Assembly: GCA_965112735.1 (NCBI GenBank)
Contig: OZ218953.1
Coordinates: 2,914,001 to 2,978,000, forward strand
Length of the DNA stretch: 64,000 nt
Source: Phaeosaccion multiseriatum
Lineage: Eukaryota; Ochrophyta, other classes
Direction: 5' to 3'
The notes under the pieces were generated by a model. That model saw only the letters and a list, made by a program, of their open reading frames with translations, had not been told where the DNA came from and did not search any database. The translations under genes were made by a program, and so were the position numbers. Below, one piece after another: positions 1 to 13,042 of this stretch; the first letter of the stretch is position 1, and each line of letters starts with the position of its first letter.

Positions 1-3000
1 TGATGATGATTATAATGACGACGATAGAGACCCAGGGCTCGGCCTGGACTACGACCAAGAGGACGAAGGCGAAGAGGGGAGAGGAATCGGCGGTGAGGAG
101 ATGAGCGGTGGAGGGACGGACGCAGACGACTCGCCCTTGGAAGTCATTGGGCGCCGAGCGGAGATGGACGTCCTGACCAGGCATGCAGTGCACCTGGCCA
201 CTGGCAAGGGCGGAGGGCTGATCGTGGTGCACTCTCTGCCCAGCTCCGGCAAGAGCACAATGATCCGGGCAGTGTCCCGCATCTGGGAGTCGCAGGTACC
301 ATGCATCTCACTCATTTCGTGTCGTCTGGCTCAATTCTCATCTCATCTCCTCCTCCTATTCCTCCTCCTTCTTCCTCCCCCCTAACCCTCCTGCTCCTCC
401 TCCTCCTCCCCCTCCCCCTCCCCCCCCTTGGTGTGGTTCGCAGCTTTCTGCATTAGTGCAACTCTACGGTGGTGACGACTTTGAGGAAGATGCCTCCGAG
501 GGCTGCTGTTGGGCACTTCACAGTTGGCGGTCTATCCTCATTGGTGCTCTGTCCGCCACCAGGGAGCAGGTGCTGGGCTTTGCTGATTGGTGTAAGAAGG
601 CCGTTGCGAACGGTGCCAATGGGGCGAACGGAGCGAACAGGTGGGTGCGGTGCGTGCGGGCAGGAGCTCTCAGCTCTCCACTGCAAGGCAGTAAGGCAGT
701 GGGAGTCCAAAGTGTGGCAGTGAAGGCATTGTCTGACTGCTTTGTTTGGTGGTGCTGCCCTTCTGTTATTCGGCATCGGTCTCTTTTCCCTCTCCTCTCC
801 CTCTCTTTCCCCGTTCCAGCTTTAACCCTCTCCCTCCCCTCCCCTTCTGCCCGTCTCTCGCCCATCTCGATAATGTCTCTCTCCTCTCTACCTCCACCTC
901 TCTCTCTCTTGTGTGTATAACCTTTTCTCTTTCCTGTCTCTCCTCTCTCCTCTATAGCCCCATGGCTTGCTCGAGCATTGGAAGCACCTCGGGCGTGTTT
1001 CTCTCTACCGACGGTCTCACGGGCTCTCCGGCCCTCGTGGGGTCTTGGCTCAATGCCGCCCCTCGCCAATACAACGCCCCTAGTAAGCTGTCCGCTGGCC
1101 TGAATTTCGCGAGTCTGGAAAGAGAAGTCAGCAGCGCCACTGGTGAGTGAGGGCTTCCCGCCCGTCGTGCCGAGGAAGATCGCTGCTGCTCAAAAAGATG
1201 GGACTTTTTTTTATTCATGTACTTTACTGTCGTCCCCAGTCCTACTTTTCGCCGCTCAGACTCCTGCTCTCGCCTTCCCTTCGTCCCACCACGACCTCTC
1301 TCTTGCCGCCTCACCCCGGTGTCGCCCCCCCCCCGTCGCTTCGCCTTCGGTTGTTCCTGTGTGGCTCTGAACAGTTCTCGGCGAGGACCGCATGTGTGCG
1401 ATCCCCACTCCTCCTCCGCTCATGCTGGACGACATGACAGCCCCAAGCCCCTCAAGAGGCATTGTGAGTCGAGACTCCAGAGTTTAATCGGTCAAGTGCA
1501 TGGGAAGGTGGTAGAGTTCAATCGGTCAAGTGCATGGGAAAGTGGTGGAATACCCCATACGCACATCACCGGTCTTTCATTTTTGCTCTGGCTGACGGTC
1601 GGTTTGGCTTTCTTTTGTCGTTTTGCTTTTTGTATCTTTTTGACCCCGCAACCCTCTGTCTTTTATTAGGGCTTCTCTGTTCTTCAATCGTTGGAGCCAG
1701 CGCAATGGAGCTTAGACTCGGACGCAGCACAGGAGGAGCAGCAGCAGCAGGAGCAGCAGCAGGAGCAGCAGCAGGAGCAGCAGCAGGAGCAGCAGCAACA
1801 GCAGCACAGCTCCGCGCAGAGGAACGAGAGCGGGATCGGAGCGGTGAACGAGACGGCAGCGTTGTCTGCCATGTCCTCGACTGCGCAGCCAGGCACAGTT
1901 AGCCTCCCCGTGACGGGAAGCGATGGCGTTGGCTCCGGATCTGGATCTGTATCTATTCCCGTCCGCATTCCTCCCCCCCGCCCGGGCTATCAAGACGGAG
2001 GGCAGCGATCCGAGCGCTTGAGTAGCGGTAGCAGTAGTAGCTGTGTGAGAGGAGGTGGAGGGGGGCGCGTCAGCAGGGAGACGAGTAGCAGCAGCGGCAG
2101 CAACAACACCAGTGGCCGCCCCCCGCGCCAGAATGTGCTCCATTTTAGCATGGACCCGCCCCTCGCGCCATGGGAGCGCGCCACTAGTGGTAGCAGCAGT
2201 TCTCGCAGCAGAGCAGCTTCAGCAGGTGGAGCGACAGCGGCAGAGGGGGGAGGGGAGACAGCAAGCTTGACGCAGCTTCGGGCACTCCGAGCGAGGAGCG
2301 AAAGTGACGGCGATCTGGGCCTGGGCAGTAGTCGAGCAGACGATGTCCCGAGGGGCAATGGGATGTCCCAGCGATGGCCGCCCAGCCTCGGTGAGACAGC
2401 GTTTGGCTCTGTCAAGCCGGGCGATGATGCGGAAGAAAGACAAAGAGGAGAGGAGGAGGAGGAGGAGGAGGAGGAGGACATGCCGCGGATGAGGCGCTAT
2501 GGCAGCCTACCCATCGACGTCCATGGTGGCCCTGATGCAGGCAATCATCGTCGCCTTACATCCCTCCCTCATGTGTCCAGCACGTGGCGCCAGAACAGGC
2601 GGTGTCTCTTCCGAGGGCACTCGATGAACGGCGGCGACGGCAACAACGGCAGCAACAACTACAACAACTGGTTGGGAACCCCTCCGTCGGGGCTCGCCAG
2701 TGCCCTCGGTGCCCCGCTTCGGCGGTCATCGTCGGGTCCAGCAGGGCCATTCGGAGATGGGGTCGTGGAGTCGAGTGGTCCATCATCGGCCGGGGGGGAG
2801 TGGGGGGGGCAGAAGGGGGCGTACTCGGATGTGCTCGAGAAGAGGAGGAGCCTGCTCGGGGCAATGGGTTCCCCACCCTTCGTCGGGCTCCGGCAAGAGC
2901 GAGGGGGGTTCGGTTCAACAAGGCGGGGGAGAGTGGAGGGGGGAGTAAGAGGAAGGGGAGGGGAGGGCGAAGGAATGGAACGTTTAGCGATGTCGCTTGA

Positions 3001-3407
3001 TGCCGGTCTTGGTCCACTCTTGCGCGCCCACAGTTTTGGTGGGGTCTCTCACGCGGACTGGATCGGGGGGGCAAGAGTGGAGGAGGTGGAGGCGGCACAA
3101 GCCCCGCCAAGTGACGCGAAGGCAGGGCGGCAAGTGGGGGGGGGGGGGGAGCTGAGAACAAGGACACGGGGAAGCAGAACGGGGGCAACGAACATGACGA
3201 TCTGAGCGGGTTGAGCAGCAGCAGCAGCAGCAGTAGTAGTACTATTAGTAGCAGCAGCAGTAGCAGTAGCCTGGGTAGCACGGGCAATGTGCGACCGTGG
3301 AGGGAGGATGACGAGGACGTCTTTGATACTGAGGGTGGTGTGCTCTTGCCTCGCCGCGACACGGGCGGGGTCGACCTCAGTCATCTCATGGAGGAGCAGC
3401 TGGAGAT

Positions 3408-3447
<40 letters not shown>

Positions 3448-6400
3448 CAAGCGCAGGAGCAAGAGCAGGAACTGGCGGATTGGGAGCGACAGGAGCGTGA
3501 AAGGGGGCGAAAGGCTGTCGGGTTCCCAGTGGGTTCTTCTTCTGGCTCTGGCCTCGATTCCTCGCTTCGGGGGTCTGATCTGGAATCATGCTTCGCTGTG
3601 GAGTCGACGAGCAGCGCCGAAGCACTCCGATCGCACTCCTTACAGTCTGACGGGGCTCGTGGTGCACATGGTGGTCCTCAACGTCTTGGGCGAGCAGGTG
3701 GTGTTGCCTCGTGGGAAGCCGCAGGAACTGTCGTGAGAAGCAATGGCGGCGGCGGTAGCGGTGGTAAGAAGAGCGGCAGCGACAGCGCAACATCATCTTC
3801 ATCGGGGAAGAGGGGCGAGTGGTGTCGGGAGGAGGACAATGGGAATCATGGTGGGGAGAAGGAGGAAGGGCTGTCGCTCTGCCAGGGTGGAGACGACGGT
3901 GAGGAAAAGAGGAGTGGCAAGGTGCGAGCAGACTCAGAGGCAGATTCCCTACACGAGCTCACCTTCCCCATGGAGAGCTTCCCTGTGGAGGGAGCAGCAA
4001 CAGGAGCAGTTGGTGATACAGCAACAGCAGCAGTTGGTGATACAGCAGCACCAACAGCAGCGGCGGCAAGATGTGAGCGTCTTTACCCAGAGGACGAAGC
4101 CATGATGAGGCCCCATCGGCGAATGAGCACAGACGAGAGCACGCCGGAGCTGGACCCTACAGTCATGATGAGCTACACCGCTGACGGGCTGATGATGGGC
4201 AGGGCAAGAGCGGGGGAGAAGGACACCATGGGCATCAAGTGGATGAATGCCTTCACGGGGCTACCGGGAGACACGCCCGAGGCGAGAGGCCACTATCTGT
4301 TCCACTTCTTTGAGTTCTTCCTCCCCATGGAGGGGGCGGCGTATCGAAAAGTGGCCAAGCTCGTGGATGCCGAGCTGCCTCCACGCTCCTTTTACTATAG
4401 CAAGCACTTGGAGCCACACTCACCAGACGGGGCGGATGGAGATGGAGATGGAGACGGAGACGGAACGAATCATGGCAGCAATGGCTTTAGCAATGGCTTC
4501 AGCAATGGGAGTGGTAGTGGTAGTGGCAAGGGCCATCCCGATCATGACGACGACAATAACCACGACGAGGATGCAGTGAAGCCGCTCCGCCTCGAGCGTG
4601 GTAGAGAAGGGGCCAAGGAAGAGGAGGAGGAGCAGGGGGAGCAGGAGCAGGAGGACGGAGAGGAAGAGAGGGGGGAGCAGGAGAAGCACAGCACAGGAGG
4701 GGGGGCGCACGCAGCACTGGCAGAAGCAGCAGTTGGTGATACATCTGCACCAGCGGCAGGAGCAGCGCGTCGTCACCCTGACCCTCAGTGGCGACATCCT
4801 GCAGCTCGTGACGAGGACCTAGAGGAGTACTCCACTGCCATCCAACTGGTGCTGGACATATTGGTGCGGCAGGGCAAGGACTGGCCCTGCGCCAAGGCCA
4901 TCATTCACCTTGACGACCCCATGGGCCTGCAGGGACCGGTGAGTGAGGGGAGTACAGGCATGTCGTACAGGATACGAGACACAGGGTATAGAGGACAGAG
5001 TGAAGTGGAGTGTACGGAGCGAGACGGGGGCGGACGATTTGGAGGGGTCATTCATGCACATGTCTTGCGGTAGACAGAGAGGGAGGGCTGCTGCAGCAGC
5101 ACGCTACGAGACTTTTGGTTCCTTCTCGTTCGATGAGGGCTGCTGCTTGGGTCTGTTGTGGTGTGGTGTGGTGTGGGCCATGGTGGCGGGGCTTGCGCAT
5201 CAAGGAGGGTATAGGCTGAGGAAGGCAATTGCAGGGGCAGGGCAGTCCTTTTGTGTGGCAAGCGTCTCACTCACTTGCCTGCCTGTGCTTCTCATGCCCC
5301 CCCCCCCCCTCCCCCTCTCATCACACCGCCGTCCCTTCCGACGTCCCTCTGAGCAGTCGTCGGTGGCTCTCCTGGAGGAGGTGCTGAAGCGCCACCCCGA
5401 CACGGTGCTCGCCATCGTCACCTCCCCACCCCTCCCTCCCGATACGATGGCAGCCTACGTGCCTGGAGGCATGGAGGTTGACGGGGGCGGGGGAGACGGG
5501 GCGGCGCTTCGACAGCACACCACAAGAGCCCTTGACGAGCGCTTCGAGGGGAGGGAGAGGGACCTGCTGCGGCTGGCGGTTGAGGCTTTCATTGAGAGCA
5601 TGGACCCTTGGCTGTGGGCCAGCAACTACATCTCCAGGTGGTTCTCGAGGTGCGTATGAGTGAGAGAGAGAGAGAGAGAGAGGGCGAGTCAGAGAGAAAG
5701 AGAAAGGGAGAGAGAAGAACGTCTGCTGCCTCTTGTCTCTTGTCTCACCCCGGACCTTCTCCCCCATCTTATCCGATGTCTTGTGTCCGTCCCTCCTGCG
5801 CTGCGAGATTGCACTCACCCCCCTCCTCCCCCCCCCCCCTACATCCATGCATTGCCTTTTTTCGTGCCTCAGACACGTGGTGCTGTGGCGGGAGCGCAAG
5901 AGGCTTGAGAAGCGACGCGTGCAGCAAATCCAACGAGATGAATGGGAGTACGAGCAACAGCAGTTGGCGATACAGCAGCAGCAGCAACTGCGGCAGCGGC
6001 TGGGCTGGCCACACGCTAGTCGTCAGTGGCGGCCCACACTTCCCCGAGGAGCAGTCAACGAGCAGGAGAGAAGTCATCCGGGCGAGACTATAGCAGCAGC
6101 GGCAGTGGCAGTAGCAGCAGCAGCCGCAGCAGCAACAGCAGCAGCAGGAGGAGGAGGAGGAGGAGGAGCAGGAGCAGGAGGAGGACGAGGAGGAAGAGGA
6201 GGAGAAGGGGGAGGAGGAGGGGGAGGAGGAGGAGGGGGAGGAGGAGGAGGGGGAGGAGGAGGAGGAGGAGGAGGAGGAGGAGGAGGAGGAGGAGGAGGAG
6301 GAGGAGGGCCAGGGTCACGGTCTCCAACGCACTCAGGCAGCTCCACCGTGGTTCCGCAGCACTTCTCCTCTCGAAGCTCCCTGGCCAGCCTAGACGGGGC

Positions 6401-7437
6401 GGCCACCAGTCAATGGTCCGTGGAAGGGGGAGGGGCGGGGGTGGGGGGAGCGGGAGGGGAGCCGCCCTTTGCTGGGGCTGAAGGGGGAGAGGGTAAGCAA
6501 CTTCAGCATGATCCGCTTTTGGAGAGCCCTGCGGATAGTTGCAGCAGCTGCAACAGCAGCTGTTCTTCCGTGGGGAGCTCGGTGCACGACGCGCCGCCTT
6601 CAGCAGACGACGTGCTGGAGGCTCCGTCCGTATTGGAGGACATGAGAATGACGGAGGCGGAAACCAAGCACGGCTTGGTCCCTACGCCTCGCTCCTCCTC
6701 ATCATCTCGGCCTCAATCGCCAACTGCTGGTGCTGCTGCTGCTGCTGCCATTAAGGCGGAAGAGTCCATGCTGCCTCGGACAAGCTCCTTGCCTGTTCTT
6801 GGCGGACGCTCCTCAGCGGGACATGTTGGTGGGGGACTCACCTCCTCCACGGCTGGAGAGAGAGAGCGCTTCTCTTCCTCGGCTGCAGACTGGGGCCTCG
6901 GAGGGGGAGGAGGAGGGGGATGGGCCGGAGGAGGGGGAGGAGGAGGAGCAGGAGGGAGGATCTTTGATGGCCGGATAGGCCTGAGAACCCTTCCTCCCTT
7001 CCTCGGTATCCCGTCCACGGAGCCCCTCGTGAGGGCCCTGGGTCGTCTCCGGCGGCGGTTTGGCGCGGCGTGCGTGTCTATTCCGCTGGGGGACTTGAGT
7101 CTGGAGGACACAAGCGTCCTTTGTGCGGCCACGCTGGGGGTGGAGAGCGTGACTCCGAGCTTTGCCCAGGCCATGTACGACCGGACCCAGGGACACGCGT
7201 ACTTCACAACAGCCTTCTGCAGGTGGGAAGGGAAGGGGAGGGAAGGGGAGGGAAGGGGAGGGAGGGGGGAGGGAGGGATAGAAGGGGGGGAGAGGGGAGA
7301 GGCAGGCACATGGACACGCTTGCCGAACGTGCGCGCTTCGCTCGCCCTCTTCTTTTTTTCTTTATCGCTTGCGTTGTCATTCTCATTCATCTCGGCCGTT
7401 CCTTTCTCGCACTTACGCTCCCTCTCTCTCCTCTCTC

Positions 7438-7490
<53 letters not shown>

Positions 7491-9207
7491 TCTCTCTCTC
7501 TTTCCTCTCCCCCCTCGGCAGATACCTCCAAAGCGGTGTGGTTGGCCATCAGTCGCAGCTGGTGTGGCAGGCCATGACGGGCGAGGTGGTGGAGCAGGTG
7601 CTCGGGGGAGAGCTTGAAGCCGTCACTGCCAAGGTGAGACTGTTAAGCGACTAGTGACTACGGACTTGCACTTAGTTGCACTTACTTGCACGTCCGCCTG
7701 GGCAGTCCATCAGGCAGTGCATCCTCATGGCAGTGCGTGGGACTGACCAGACAGGGGCGAGCCCCAGGCCTTTGTTCAAGGCCTTTAGAGCTGACCTGCC
7801 TGTGCATCTCTGTTCTTTCTCTCCCCTCTCCCCTCCCCTCTCTCTCTGTGTGTCTCTCTCACTCTCAGGTACAAATGTGTCTGAACATGCTCTCTCCACA
7901 GCAGTACCACATCCTTCGCGTCATGTGCTGCTGCTGCATGCACAACCGCAACCAGCCCGACCACGAGGCAGCGGCATCCCTGTTCGACTTTAGCGGCATC
8001 CGAGGCGGAGCGGCTCTGTGGGGGCGCGAGTCGCGAGTGACGAAGGCGTCCGTGAGTCTGCGAGTGCTGATTGGTGTCCTGAAGATGCCAGGTGCGTAGC
8101 AAGAGTCGTCCAGCAGAGCAGCAGAGCGTGCTTCCCTCTCTCCCCACCGGCGTGTCGTGTGCGTCGCTCTCTGCCCTTGCTTCCGTCTCTTCCTCCCTAC
8201 CTCCCTCTCTCCCTCCAATCTCCGTGATGTCTCTCCACCTTTCGCTCTGCTCCTTGGAATCGTTGAGAAGTAGCACCATACTGACATGTTCATTGTGTCC
8301 ACAGCCCGTGATGGTGATGGTGATCCACTTCCCTTTGTGTCTCCCTTTTTGTGTCAGCGTGTCTTACCTCTCTGCTTCTCTACCCCCCCCCCCCCTTCGT
8401 CCTCCCCCTCCTCCTCCTCCTCCTCCTCTCCCTACCCTGCCTTCTTTCCCCCTCGCCTATCGTTTGCTGCCATCGCATGCCCTGCCACGCCCTGTGCTGC
8501 TCTTCTCTCCTCTCCTTTCAGTGAGCCCCAATCGGACTGTTCTAGACGAGGTCAACACTCTGCAGCACTGCGGCTTCATCTGCATCCAGGACCACACCGG
8601 GGGGGCGGCCTCTCCTTCACGCGTTGGTGGTCCGGGCGGCAGCAACGGGGCTGGCGCGAGGTGTGTATATCTGTCTCTGTGTCTCTATCGAATTTTTTCT
8701 ATATCTATCTATGGCTGTTGGTGATAAACCTTTCTATCGGGGTACGTACGTGGGCGTGCGTGTGCGTGCGTGGTTGTGAGAACGAGGAATGAGTGGCCAT
8801 GTGTCTTCTCTGGACTCCCTCCGTACCACATCCGCCTCCTCCTCGTTCGTCGTCGTCATCCTCGTCCTCCGCCCCCTGTATACCCCCTGACCCCTTCCTC
8901 CACACTGCTGCATACTTGTGCGCCTGCATCAATCAGGGACGACGCGATGATTCTGTCGTTCCGCCACAGCGTAGTGCTTGAGGTTGTCTACTCTCTCGTG
9001 CCACGGTCGTTGAGGAAGAGCATCATCGTGGATCTGTTGGCAGGCCAGCAGGGAGATGCAGAGAGAAGGCGACGCCGAGGGGCCGCCGCGGCCGCCGCAG
9101 CAGCAACAGCGGCATCAAAAGGAACCCAAGCTTTGCAAAGATCACCTGCAACCGCGGTCGGGGAAGCAGGCGGGCCAGGAGGAGGAGGAGGAGGAAGCAA
9201 AGTCTGA
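1..9207 (+). CDS. STAND/AAA_16-type P-loop ATPase (5' partial), resembling the ATPase part of class III adenylyl cyclase-type proteins
   Basis: Eleven exons join in phase: 2-295, 444-640, 958-1142, 1375-1463, 1670-4938, 5357-5649, 5873-7222, 7522-7633, 7869-8091, 8522-8660, 8937-9207 (stop TGA). The frame is open at the window edge, so the N terminus is missing. After an acidic stretch comes IGRRAEMDVLTRH and a Walker A-like LPSSGKST that lacks the usual first Gly. Exon 5 ends with a Walker B-like AKAIIHLDDP, followed by ALLEEVLKRHPDTVLAIVTS. Later exons carry LSLEDTSVLCAATLGVE and DRTQGHAYFTTAF, which match the pattern 'L..EDT..L...LG ... T.G...F' of AAA_16/STAND ATPases next to class III nucleotide cyclases and signalling regulators. 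The last exon has SFRHSVVLEVVYSLVPRSLRK, also typical there. Long low-complexity Gln, Ser and Gly inserts (1740-1810, 3410-3450, 6160-6306) interrupt the domain. No cyclase catalytic domain is visible; it could lie upstream. The family assignment is inferred from motifs. Confidence 0.65.
2945..3177 (+). other. Frame change inside exon 5 of the ATPase gene: intron or G14 indel
   Basis: The frame that enters at 1670 meets a stop at 3203, while the frame that leaves at 4938 is closed upstream by a stop at 3112. Two explanations fit. An intron 2945-3177 has a good donor (GTAAGAGG) and a CAG acceptor, keeps phase 0 on both sides, but has no pyrimidine tract. Alternatively there is a length error or mutation in the run of 14 G at 3136-3149. 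The skipped sequence (RAHSFGGVSHADW and similar) looks coding, which slightly favours the indel. Confidence 0.5.
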
Positions 9208-9784
9208 GGGCGATTGACTCGGAGGTAGGCATCCCGGATAAGACAGCCAGTCAGCTGGGCTGAGTGTCTTCAGGGTGGGGTAGGATGGAACCTACCATGC
9301 AGGGTGGGGGGTCCTGCATCAGCAGCTACCGCATGTACATCATATACCAGAGTGGAGGAGTTCTGGATAGCGGGAAGGGCACTCCTGGCACGCGTGACTT
9401 GATGCGTGTGAGCGTGTGGAAGTGTGTTAGTCTATTTAGTTGCGTGTGAATGTGTAAGTGTGTGCGGCTGAGGAGAGACGCTGCGCAAAGGGGGAAGGGA
9501 CGATTTGGGAAACATTTATTTGCTTTGCTCATTTTTGTTGTTGTAAACTTTCTTTCTGTACTGCAGGGTGTCAATCATTGGACAGTATTATGGTTTGGAC
9601 AGTGTTTTGTACATATTCATTACAAGTGTAAAAGGAAAGGGAGGCCTCGCCGACGTGGCAGAGAGTAAATTCCAATACGAGGGAAGATTTTGTCCAGTAG
9701 TATAAACCATTCGACATCCAAAGGCGGAGGAGTTAATTGTATGGCGGGCGGGCAGAGCGCAGCAGGCAGCCAACTAGTCACGAG
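9208..9784. other. Intergenic spacer between convergent genes
   Basis: Stretch between the stop of the ATPase gene (+) and the stop of the Pmp-like gene (-). It should hold both 3' UTRs. No further gene, repeat array or RNA was recognised in it. Confidence 0.6.
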
Positions 9785-11848
9785 TCACGAGGCCCGCGCG
9801 CCCATTGCCAGCACGGGCAGCGGTGTGCCTACTGCCTCCGCCTCCGCTCCACCTCCCTCTCCCTGCACGGGGGCCTCACTACTAGCGCGGCCGCGCAATC
9901 TCTTTCCCATCCGTTTCACCCATTTGTCAAGCCCGGCGAAATACGCTGGTACGACAGCCAAGACGCCCAAGACCAAATAGGCCAAATCGGTGGACGACCC
10001 CCCACCGCCATCGCTCGAGTCCCCAGGCGGTGCGCTACGGTCTACTGGCAACGGCGATTCACTCGGTGGAGGTGATGCCGCTGGCGTTGGCGTCACCGAA
10101 GGTGCTGGCGTTGGCGTCACCGAAGGTGCTGGCGACCGAGTCGAGGTGTGTCGTCATTGCGTGTCATGCACCCACCCCCGGCCATCGATACGTAGTACGA
10201 GTCAGACACGCAGAAGCAGAGGGAGGAGCGAGAGGAGAAGAGGAGGGGTGGAGTGGTCAGGACATGCGTGCGATGCGCATGGCTGAGGGTGCGAGTTGGC
10301 TTCGCAGCCCGACAGGAAGGAATGGCGGGGGGTGCGAAGGTATTGAACATTGCGCACTGCCTGGCCTCCCTTCGTAGTAAGACCCTTTGGTTGGGTCAAC
10401 AGTGTCGTGTTCCTCACCCTCACGTGTCGAGCAAGAGGACACATCCAGGTCTGCAAAGCATAATGTCCCCGTGTCGCCGCAGGCACTGGAGTCTTCCGAG
10501 GTGCAGTCGGGGTAGCAGTTCGTGTTAGCGTCCGAGAAGCTCGAGCCACATCGCGTGTTGGTAGTACCTTCACTCGCCGCGAAGAAGCAAAGCAGCAGAG
10601 AACGTGCGATACAGGCAGACCGTCAATAGAAGCAACGACGAAGGAAAGTAGAGCAGCAGTTAGGCTGCTCATCGACCGTCCCTCCCTTTGTAGTAAGACC
10701 CTTTGGTTGGGTCAACAGTGTCGTGTTCCTCACCCGAGCAAGAGGACACATCCAGGTCTGCAAAGCATAATGTCCCTGTGTCGCCGCAGGCACTGGAGTC
10801 TTCCGAGGTGCAGTCGGGGTAGCAGTTCGTGTTGGCGTCCGAGAAGCTCGAGCCACATCGCGTGTTGGTAGTACCTTCACTCGCCGCGAAGAAGCAAAGC
10901 AGCAGAGAACGTACGATACAGGCAGACCGTGAATAGAAGCAACGACGAAGGGAAGCAGAGCAGCAGTTAGCCAGGCGCAGAGTAGGTGGTGGGCAGCAAG
11001 TGCGGTGTACAGAAATGCAAGCGCCAATAAGCAATGGGCCGGGGGGGGGGGCAAACCAAGGGCAGACAAGACTGGGCCTGAAAAATAGACGGGGGTGGCA
11101 GGACCGAGCGAGCCGTGGCGGGGAGGGGATACAGTGTTCCTACCGAGTGAAAGCGCGGAAGGGGCTGGGGTTGGCTCAGTGGTAGGAGGAGCAGACGTCG
11201 GAGTTACACTCGGAGGTGCTGTTGGTGCAGTGGTAGGAGCAGGCAGGTCCGAGGGAGCACCTGAAGCGGTCGGAGTCGGGGCCACACTCGGGGGCGCAGT
11301 TGGCACTGGGCTATCACCGCCGCTGTTGCTGTTGCCCGTTGGAGTGGGGGTTGTCCCAGAGGTTGCCTCCGGTGTTGGAGCCGATGTCGGAATTGCGCTC
11401 CCACCATCGGGGAAAGTTAGGAAACTGTTATCGCTCACAGCGACTACCTCTCCCTGTTATACGTAGAGGCAATGAGCAAGGGAGGCAGCAGGAAGCAGCT
11501 CAACACACAGCAGCGGCAGCCAGAAGCCCCGTCACCGAGGAGAGGCGGCGGGCCCCGGGGCCGTGGTGGGCAAAGTTTGGCCCCTTTGATTGAGCAAGGT
11601 CAGGTATAACGACCAAGGCTTGGCTGGCTGGGGTCATGGCACTTACATCATCAGACTGAGCAGACCGCACGCAGCCCAAGAGCGCAAGTAACCGACGAGA
11701 GGACAGCACACGCACGATGAGAAAGAGTCAACCGGCCGTGAGAATGGCAGGCCAGAATGAGGAGTCGCAGGCGGGAAGGACGACCAGCAGGGCAAGGGCC
11801 AGCAGCAGGCCAGATCGCACGGCAGCCAGCCAGGCAGGCAGGCAGGCA

Positions 11849-11905
<57 letters not shown>

Positions 11906-12014
11906 ACAGACAGGCAGGCAGGCAGGCAGCCAGGCAGGCAGGCAGGCAGCCAGGCAGCCAGGCAGCCAGGCAGCCAGGCAGGCAGGCAGGCAGGCAGGCA
12001 GCCAGGCAGGCAGC

Positions 12015-12065
<51 letters not shown>

Positions 12066-12958
12066 ACAGACAGAGGTCAAGGCCGCGCCGGGGTTAAGCG
12101 TCCCTTGCTTCGTGCTCAATGCAGTCAGTCACACCCAGAGCAGAGTGAGCAGCGCTTCCATAAAGAGCCAGCACCGAAAGAGCTCAGTCACAGCCATGAC
12201 CAAACCTTCCGATCCCCTCACCCCCCAGGCAGCAAAGGTCAAGAGCGATCTGAAGGCGGCGCAATAGCAACACACTCACCTCTGCAAAATTTTCCGAGAA
12301 GATGACGTCCCCACCAGAGAAGCTGGCGGTACTATCGGCCAAGAGACTGATGGCCCCGCCCTGTAACGTGCAAGCATTGCAGCAGCTCGATCAATAACGC
12401 TTCCCCAAGCAAAAGTCTCACCATTTCTCAAAATGACTAGCAAGTCCAGCTTCGTCGATACAAGCTCGCTCGTGGGGGTCCAGACAGGCCAGACGAGAAG
12501 GCGCTTGAAAGAAGCTCAGAATGGCGGAGGGGCAGGGGTGCAGTCGGCAGGCAGGCAGCACTTCTTCCACCCATTTCAAAGACACTTCCGCCCAAGCAGG
12601 GAAAGATAGAGTCAGCCAGGCAGTGGTGATGCTAGCACGCTTCCCTCCGTTGGCTACAAGGGCCAAGGATCGGAGAGCCGCGGCACCACAGGCCAAGCTC
12701 GCTCTGGGCAAGGCTTGGCACAGTCAAATGACGACCAACTCTGCCTTGGGGTCATGGGACTTACATCAGTCTGGGCAGGCCGCACGCAGCCAGTCCAGAA
12801 ACCCAGGCACCGTGGGAGAAGACACCAAAGTACGGAGACACAGCCAAAGGGGTCAGAAAGGCAGATCAGAGGGCGGCGGCGGGAAGGACGAGCAGCAGGG
12901 CACAGGGCAGGTCACACACGGCAGGCAGGCAGGCAGGCAGGCAGGCAGGTAGGCAGGT

Positions 12959-13042
<84 letters not shown>

